Source: Limnohabitans sp.
Lineage (GTDB): Bacteria > Pseudomonadota > Gammaproteobacteria > Burkholderiales > Burkholderiaceae_C
Length of the DNA: 64,000 bases
Reading direction: 5' to 3'
Assembly (NCBI GenBank): GCA_030158125.1
Contig: JAOATL010000024.1
Span: 186,001-250,000, forward strand
Within the stretch, counting starts at the first letter, position 1; each line of letters opens with the position of its first letter. Both the position numbers and the translations under genes were made by a program. Positions 59,337 through 64,000 of this stretch are shown here, one piece after another. The notes beneath the pieces are model-generated. The model saw only the letters and a program-made list of their open reading frames with translations, searched no databases and was not told the origin of the DNA.

Positions 59337-60104
59337 ATGAAAACAATTCAAAAATTTGCGCTGGGCTTGTGCATGGCCATCGCTTCTTTGACCGGCGTAC
59401 AGGCTGCCAGCGGCAACGACATCGCTTGGGACAAAGCGCCCGTGAACACCAATGACATGGGCTCTTTGCAAAATGGCGCCAAGCTGTTTGTCAATTACTG
59501 CCTAAACTGTCACTCTGCTGCGTTCATGCGTTACAACCGTTTGCAAGACATCGGTTTAACCAACCAGCAAATCAAAGACAACTTGTTGTTCTCCACTGAC
59601 AAAGTGGGCGACACCATGAAGGCCAACATTGACCCCAAGCAAGCCAAGGATTGGTTTGGTGCGGTGCCCCCCGATTTGACTCTGGTGGCGCGTTCACGTT
59701 CGGGTCACGGCGGTACGGGTGCGGATTATCTGTACACCTACTTGCGCACGTACTACCGTGACGAGACCAAGCCTACAGGCTGGAACAATTTGGCATTTCC
59801 CAATGTGGGTATGCCCAACCCCTTGTGGCAATTGCAAGGCGAGCGCCAACCTGTGTACGAAGAGCACAAAGCCAACGGTCACACCAGCCAAGTGTTTGTG
59901 GGTTGGAAGCAAGTCACGCCTGGTGCTTTAACCGCCAAGCAATACGACAAAGCTGTGGGTGATCTGGTCAATTACATGCACTGGATGGCCGAGCCTGCAC
60001 AAAACAACCGCGTTCGCTTGGGCATGTGGGTCTTGCTGTTCTTGGCTGGCTTTACTTACATCGCATGGCGTTTGAACGCTGCTTACTGGAAAGACATCAA
60101 GTAA
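59337..60104 (+). CDS. petC: Ubiquinol-cytochrome c reductase, cytochrome c1 subunit
   Basis: 255 residues from the ATG at 59337, with GGAGG eight bases upstream; a TTG at 59331 is too close. A signal peptide (FALGLCMAIASLTGVQA) is followed by the haem site CLNCH (55-59) in VNYCLNCHSAAFMRYNRL, then GAVPPDLTLVARSRSG and a C-terminal membrane anchor (LGMWVLLFLAGFTYIAWRL). It passes electrons to soluble cytochrome c. It ends the petABC operon; a terminator follows. Confidence 0.98.
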   Translation: MKTIQKFALGLCMAIASLTGVQAASGNDIAWDKAPVNTNDMGSLQNGAKLFVNYCLNCHSAAFMRYNRLQDIGLTNQQIKDNLLFSTDKVGDTMKANIDPKQAKDWFGAVPPDLTLVARSRSGHGGTGADYLYTYLRTYYRDETKPTGWNNLAFPNVGMPNPLWQLQGERQPVYEEHKANGHTSQVFVGWKQVTPGALTAKQYDKAVGDLVNYMHWMAEPAQNNRVRLGMWVLLFLAGFTYIAWRLNAAYWKDIK

Positions 60105-60113
60105 GAACTCGTG

Positions 60114-60133
60114 ATTCGGGCACATGCCCGAAT
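60114..60133. other. Short inverted repeat just after petC
   Basis: ATTCGGGC-ACAT-GCCCGAAT is a perfect eight-pair hairpin ten bases after the petC stop, without a T-run. It may stabilise the petABC 3' end ahead of the terminator. Confidence 0.6.
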
Positions 60134-60138
60134 TGATG

Positions 60139-60180
60139 GAGTGGGCAGGCCCGCCAACCCGGTGGCTTCCCACTCTTTTT
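60139..60180 (+). terminator. Probable intrinsic terminator of petABC
   Basis: GAGTGGG (60139-60145) pairs with CCCACTC (60169-60175) around a GC-rich inner loop that can fold further (GGCCCGCC...GGTGGC), followed by TTTTT. It precedes sspA by about 20 bases. Confidence 0.7.
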
Positions 60181-60200
60181 GATTTTTAGGAGCCTTCACC

Positions 60201-60812
60201 ATGATGGTGCTTTACTCAGGAACTACCTGCCCTTTTTCTCACCGCTGCCGCTTTGTGCTGTTCGAAAAAGGCATGGATTTTGAAATCCGTGATGTCGATC
60301 TGTACAACAAGCCTGAAGACATCAACGTCATGAACCCTTATGGGCAAGTGCCTATTTTGGTTGAGCGTGATTTGATTTTGTACGAATCCAACATCATCAA
60401 CGAATACATTGATGAGCGTTTTCCACACCCACAACTCATGCCTGGCGACCCCGTCGACCGCGCACGTGTTCGTTTGTTCTTGCTCAACTTCGAAAAAGAG
60501 TTGTTCACACACGTGGCCACTTTGGAAAACCGCACACTCAAAGGCAACGACAAAGCTTTGGAAAAAGCGCGCTCGCACATTCGTGACCGCTTGACCCAGT
60601 TGGCACCTGTGTTCTTAAAGAACAAATTCATGTTGGGTGACAACTTCTCCATGTTGGACGTGGCCATTGCACCACTGTTGTGGCGCTTGGACTTCTACGG
60701 CATTGACCTCAGCAAAAATGCAGCACCTTTGTTGAAATATGCAGAGCGCATTTTCTCGCGCCCCGCCTACATCGAAGCGCTCACGCCCTCCGAAAAGGTC
60801 ATGCGCAAGTAA
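60201..60812 (+). CDS. sspA: Stringent starvation protein A
   Basis: 203 residues of the glutathione-transferase fold. MMVLYSGTTCPFSHRCRFVLFEKGMDFEIRDVDLYNKPEDI is the thioredoxin-like half with NPYGQVPILVERDLILYESNIINEYIDERFPHPQLMP; the C-terminal helical half contains FMLGDNFSMLDVAIAPLLWRLDFYGI. SspA binds RNA polymerase and remodels transcription in starvation and acid stress. The start could be either of two adjacent ATGs. It is followed by sspB, and both sit after petABC as in other betaproteobacteria. Confidence 0.96.
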   Translation: MMVLYSGTTCPFSHRCRFVLFEKGMDFEIRDVDLYNKPEDINVMNPYGQVPILVERDLILYESNIINEYIDERFPHPQLMPGDPVDRARVRLFLLNFEKELFTHVATLENRTLKGNDKALEKARSHIRDRLTQLAPVFLKNKFMLGDNFSMLDVAIAPLLWRLDFYGIDLSKNAAPLLKYAERIFSRPAYIEALTPSEKVMRK

Positions 60813-60843
60813 TTGGCAAACCCATTCAGAACTGCAAACACGC

Positions 60844-61299
60844 ATGGTCATGAACGCACTTGAGTCGCCTTCCACACGCCCGTACCTTATTCGGGCAATG
60901 TATGAATGGTGTACTGACCATTCCTTCACGCCCTATGTGGCTGTGAAGGTCGATGGCTCGGTTCAAGTGCCGCGTGAGTTTGTGCAAGGTGGCGAAATTG
61001 TGCTCAACATCAGTTTTGACGCCACCAGTTCTTTGCAATTGGGCAATGAGTTCATTGAATTCAAAGCCCGATTCGGTGGCAAGCCTCGTGACATCATGGT
61101 GCCCATACACCGGGTCATGGCCATCTACGCGCGTGAAAATGGCCAAGGCATGTCCTTCCCCGTCACAGATGCGCCCTTGAACAGCACGGTGTTGGGCATG
61201 GACAAGTTGCACCAAGTACCCGTTTCAGAGGCCCCCGAGCAGACCGACAAGCCAGAGCCACCCGCGCCGCCACGTCCTACACTCACTCGAATTAAATAA
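60844..61299 (+). CDS. sspB: ClpXP protease specificity-enhancing factor SspB
   Basis: 151 residues from the ATG at 60844 (60850 is an alternative). STRPYLIRAMYEWCTDHSFTPYVAVKVDGSVQVPREFVQGGEIVLNISFDATSSLQLGNEFIEFKARFGG is the SspB substrate-binding domain that recognises ssrA tags. The Pro-rich tail (PEQTDKPEPPAPPRPTLTRIK) ends in a basic ClpX-binding segment. It tethers ssrA-tagged proteins to ClpXP. No strong ribosome-binding site is seen; coupling to sspA is likely. Confidence 0.96.
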   Translation: MVMNALESPSTRPYLIRAMYEWCTDHSFTPYVAVKVDGSVQVPREFVQGGEIVLNISFDATSSLQLGNEFIEFKARFGGKPRDIMVPIHRVMAIYARENGQGMSFPVTDAPLNSTVLGMDKLHQVPVSEAPEQTDKPEPPAPPRPTLTRIK

Positions 61300-61323
61300 G
61301 CAGCATCAAAAATTCATGCATCG

Positions 61324-61352
61324 CTGAAAAACAGCATTTATTGAATTACAAT
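61324..61352 (+). promoter_or_regulatory. Probable promoter of tRNA-Thr
   Basis: CTGAAA (61324-61329), 17 bases, TACAAT (61347-61352), ending nine bases before the mature tRNA 5' end. Both hexamers are four or more of six to the sigma-70 consensus and the spacing is ideal. Confidence 0.6.
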
Positions 61353-61361
61353 TCAGCCCGT

Positions 61362-61437
61362 GCCGCTTTAGCTCAGTTGGTAGAGCAACCGCCTTGTAAG
61401 CGGTAGGTCGTCAGTTCGAATCCGACAAGCGGCACCA
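61362..61437 (+). tRNA. tRNA-Thr (anticodon TGT)
   Basis: A 76-base cloverleaf: acceptor GCCGCTT pairs with AAGCGGC, followed by A and an encoded CCA. The D-arm GCTC-AGTTGGTA-GAGC and the anticodon arm ACCGC-CTTGTAA-GCGGT (anticodon TGT at 61395-61397) are intact, and the T-loop TTCGAAT is standard. It decodes ACA and, with wobble, other ACN threonine codons. It has its own promoter and a T-rich end. Confidence 0.97.
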
Positions 61438-61442
61438 TTTTG

Positions 61443-61482
61443 AAAACCAGCCTTCTGCAAAACAGTTGAGTTGGTTTTTTTT
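61443..61482 (+). terminator. Probable terminator of tRNA-Thr
   Basis: AAAACCA (61443-61449) pairs with TGGTTTT (61472-61478), leading into a run of eight T (61475-61482). The loop of 22 bases is long, with a small inner CTG/CAG pair, so efficiency is uncertain. Confidence 0.5.
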
Positions 61483-61488
61483 CGTCTT

Positions 61489-61797
61489 TCAGCGTGGGCT
61501 TTGAAGAATTTTCAGGCGAATTTTTGCCACCACATGGCCATGGCTGTTCAAGTGGGCTTGAAGCGCAGGCAGCATTTGGCGCAATTTAGCGGCCGCGGCG
61601 TTGGAACTTACCAACAGGCACCATTCTGTCCCCTCAATCGGACCCGCTTGAATGGCGCTTCGCAGCGGTCCAGGAATAAGGGTTTGCAAGAGCTTGAGGC
61701 GTTGACTGGAAGTCCTTGTGAGCTCGGTCAGGCGCGCCAAACTGGGTGACTCCTGTGCCGCTTCCATGAGTGTGACCGCTTGATTGATTTTGAGCAT
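61489..61797 (-). CDS. DUF721 (DciA-like) family protein
   Basis: 102 residues on the minus strand. SLARLTELTRTSSQRLKLLQTLIPGPLRSAIQAGPIEGTEWCLLVSSNAAAAKLRQMLPALQAHLNSHG has the DUF721 shape: an N-terminal helix pair followed by a beta-alpha KH-like part with the SNAAAAKLRQ(M/L)P segment. Some DUF721 proteins are DciA, the loader of the replicative helicase DnaB in bacteria lacking DnaC; a short form like this is less certain. It is divergent from secA, a common neighbour. Confidence 0.75.
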   Translation of the reverse strand: MLKINQAVTLMEAAQESPSLARLTELTRTSSQRLKLLQTLIPGPLRSAIQAGPIEGTEWCLLVSSNAAAAKLRQMLPALQAHLNSHGHVVAKIRLKILQSPR

Positions 61798-61973
61798 GTC
61801 GACATTATGCGAGAACCCTGATCTTCTGCGGGATATCTGGCCAATCTGACGGTGCCCAGCAGTTAAAATGACGCGTTCACTTGCGCCCAGCGCGCACGTA
61901 CTTTTGCATCCACTTTAAGACAGGATTGTCGAGCTGTTTGGGTTGTCCCGACCTGAAGCAGACTCGTGTCAAC

Positions 61974-64000
61974 ATGGCGACCAATTTTCTGACCAAAATT
62001 TTCGGCAGTCGTAACGACCGCTTGATCAAGCAATACCGCAAATCTGTGGCATTGATCAATGGCCTTGAAGCCGATTACGAAACACTCAGCGATGAGCAAC
62101 TGCGTGCCAAGACCGACGAGTTCCGTGCGCGTGTTGCGCAGGGCGAGACCTTGGACAAGATTCTGCCCGAGGCGTTTGCGGTGGTTCGCGAAGGCTCCAA
62201 GCGCATCATGAAAATGCGCCACTTTGACGTTCAAATGTTGGGCGGCATTTCATTGCACAACGGCAAAATTTCTGAAATGCGCACGGGCGAGGGCAAGACC
62301 CTCACCGCCACGTTGGCGGTGTACCTCAATGCACTGGCCAACAAAGGCGTGCACGTGGTCACGGTCAACGACTATTTGGCCAGCCGCGATGCGCAGTGGA
62401 TGGGCAAACTCTACAACTTCTTGGGCATGAGTGTGGGCATCAATTTGCCCCAGCTGTCGCGCGAAGAAAAGCAAGCCGCCTACAACGCAGACATCACCTA
62501 CGGTACCAACAACGAGTTTGGCTTTGACTATCTGCGCGACAACATGGTCTACGAAGCCAAAGACCGCGTGCAACGTGGCCTGAATTACGCCATCGTCGAC
62601 GAGGTCGATTCCATCCTGATTGACGAAGCGCGCACGCCGCTCATCATCAGCGGCCAAGCAGACGATCACACGGCCCAATACTTGGCCATGAACCAAGTGG
62701 TGCCGATGCTCACGCGCCAAGAGGGCGAAGCCGATCCGCGTACAGGCGAAGGCATCACCAAGCCGGGCGATTTCACAGTAGATGAAAAATCACACCAAGT
62801 TTTCTTGACGGAGCAAGGTCATGAAAATGCGGAACGCATTTTGGCCAGTGCGGGCCTGATTCCAGAAGGTGCCAGCCTCTACGACCCTGCCAACATTGCG
62901 CTCATGCATCACCTCACGGCTGCTTTGCGTGCCAACCACATTTATCACCGCGATCAGCACTATGTCGTGCAAGAGGGTGAAATTGTCATTGTGGACGAGT
63001 TCACGGGGCGTCTCATGACAGGTCGCCGTTGGAGCGATGGTTTGCATCAAGCCGTGGAAGCCAAAGAAGGTGTGGCCATTCAGGCTGAAAACCAAACCAT
63101 GGCGTCTATCACCTTCCAAAACTATTTCCGTTTGTACGGCAAGTTAGGCGGCATGACGGGTACGGCCGACACCGAAGCCTACGAGTTTCAAGAAATCTAC
63201 GGTTTAGAAACGGTGGTCATTCCGCCCAACCGCATCAGCCGCCGCGAAGATCAGCTCGATCGCGTTTACAAATCAGCCCCTGAGAAATACAACGCGGCCA
63301 TTGACGACATCCGTGAATGTTTCGAGCGCGGCCAGCCCGTGTTGGTGGGCACCACGTCGATTGAAAACTCAGAGCTCATCTCTGAGATGCTCACCAAAGC
63401 CAAGCTGCCACACCAAGTGCTCAATGCCAAGCAGCATGCGCGCGAAGCCGACATCGTGGCTCAAGCAGGACGCCCAGGCATGATCACCATTGCCACCAAC
63501 ATGGCGGGCCGCGGTACCGACATTGTGTTGGGTGGCAACATCGAAAAAGACATTCAAACGGTTGAGGCCGATGAAAGTTTGGACGAACAAGCGCGCCAAG
63601 AAAGAATCGCAAGCTTGCGCACAGAATGGCTGCTTGTGCACGAGCAAGTCAAAACATTGGGTGGTTTGCGCATCATTGCCACAGAGCGCCATGAGTCACG
63701 TCGCATTGACAATCAGTTGCGTGGCCGCTCTGGCCGTCAGGGCGATCCTGGTTCATCCCGTTTCTATTTGAGCTTAGACGATCCGCTCATGCGCATTTTT
63801 GCGGGTGACCGTGTGCGCGCCATCATGGACCGTTTGAAAATGCCAGAAGGCGAAGCCATCGAAGCCGGCATGGTCACACGCAGCATTGAAAGTGCGCAGC
63901 GCAAAGTCGAAGCGCGCAATTTCGACATGCGTAAACAGTTGCTCGAGTACGACGACGTCTCTAACGATCAGCGCAAGGTCATTTACCAGCAGCGCAACGA
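61974..64000 (+). CDS. secA: Preprotein translocase ATPase SecA (N-terminal part; runs off the window edge)
   Basis: The frame opens at the ATG at 61974 ([23 protein letters not shown]) and stays open to the end, about 675 residues. Walker A is MRTGEGKT in nucleotide-binding domain 1, the DEAD-like Walker B is [20 protein letters not shown], and NBD2 shows [19 protein letters not shown] and [24 protein letters not shown]. The preprotein cross-linking domain lies between about residues 225 and 375. SecA drives secretory proteins through SecYEG with ATP. The 176 bases before it contain no secM-like gene that I can recognise. The C-terminal zinc domain is beyond the window. Confidence 0.98.
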   Translation, partial: MATNFLTKIFGSRNDRLIKQYRKSVALINGLEADYETLSDEQLRAKTDEFRARVAQGETLDKILPEAFAVVREGSKRIMKMRHFDVQMLGGISLHNGKISEMRTGEGKTLTATLAVYLNALANKGVHVVTVNDYLASRDAQWMGKLYNFLGMSVGINLPQLSREEKQAAYNADITYGTNNEFGFDYLRDNMVYEAKDRVQRGLNYAIVDEVDSILIDEARTPLIISGQADDHTAQYLAMNQVVPMLTRQEGEADPRTGEGITKPGDFTVDEKSHQVFLTEQGHENAERILASAGLIPEGASLYDPANIALMHHLTAALRANHIYHRDQHYVVQEGEIVIVDEFTGRLMTGRRWSDGLHQAVEAKEGVAIQAENQTMASITFQNYFRLYGKLGGMTGTADTEAYEFQEIYGLETVVIPPNRISRREDQLDRVYKSAPEKYNAAIDDIRECFERGQPVLVGTTSIENSELISEMLTKAKLPHQVLNAKQHAREADIVAQAGRPGMITIATNMAGRGTDIVLGGNIEKDIQTVEADESLDEQARQERIASLRTEWLLVHEQVKTLGGLRIIATERHESRRIDNQLRGRSGRQGDPGSSRFYLSLDDPLMRIFAGDRVRAIMDRLKMPEGEAIEAGMVTRSIESAQRKVEARNFDMRKQLLEYDDVSNDQRKVIYQQRN

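Noticed and set aside
57720-59471. A 583-codon minus-strand open frame across petA and petB
   Set aside because: Its translation is rich in His, Gln and Asp with no recognisable domain, and the plus strand encodes clear PetA and PetB with all ligands. It is a codon-bias shadow.
61798-61973. A secM-like arrest peptide gene upstream of secA
   Set aside because: No open frame with a signal peptide and an arrest motif is visible in the 176 bases.

Overview
The window reads as a chromosomal segment of a betaproteobacterium of the order Burkholderiales, most like the Comamonadaceae (for example Limnohabitans or Rhodoferax relatives). This is an inference from gene order and protein style: ponA divergent from a pil/com cluster followed by aroK-aroB; mlaFEDACB followed by a YadGH-type ABC pair, ibaG, murA and the his operon; his genes running into tatABC, a DegS-like protease, petABC and sspAB; and two orphan Bug-type binding proteins. 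No rRNA, CRISPR array, prophage or plasmid function is seen. Coding density is very high and many genes overlap by ATGA.

Layout. 1-1210: 5' part of groEL and complete groES on the minus strand, behind a perfect CIRCE operator. 1393-2874: a lone AlbA_2/HATPase-type regulator with an in-frame 12-bp tandem repeat. 2981-9566: an accessory catabolic-looking block with a two-subunit molybdenum hydroxylase, a ModA-like binding protein, two Bug solute-binding proteins and a fumarylacetoacetate hydrolase family enzyme. 9567-18514: housekeeping (metK, two lipid A acyltransferases, an alpha/beta hydrolase, engB, a cytochrome c4, msrPQ, lysA-lptM, cyaY). 18548-30180: ponA (minus) divergent from a shortened pilMNO/PQ (com/hof-like) operon, aroK, aroB, dgt, an MFS transporter, a DUF1415 gene and a methyltransferase. 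30177-31034: a REP-associated tyrosine transposase unit. 31103-37308: gltBD. 37415-43282: mla phospholipid transport operon, an ABC-2 exporter and ibaG. 43319-52611: murA and the his operon, interrupted by a hexose-6-phosphate mutarotase, ending in a HIT protein. 52648-60104: tatABC, a DegS-like protease (minus), a NIF3 protein, pdxA, and the cytochrome bc1 complex petABC. 60201-64000: sspAB, tRNA-Thr(TGT), a DUF721 gene (minus), and the 5' part of secA.

How the genes fit together. The mla genes, the lipid A acyltransferases, ponA and murA build and maintain the envelope. The tat genes lie close to petABC, whose Rieske subunit is a typical Tat substrate, and MsrP in this window is another likely one. 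GltBD and HisHF link nitrogen assimilation to histidine synthesis. The most unusual signals are a short repeat shared by the transposase unit ends and an in-frame site inside the molybdenum hydroxylase gene 26 kb away; the compacted pil/com operon with an apparent PilO-PilP fusion; and a terminator-like hairpin ending five bases before the mlaF start codon.
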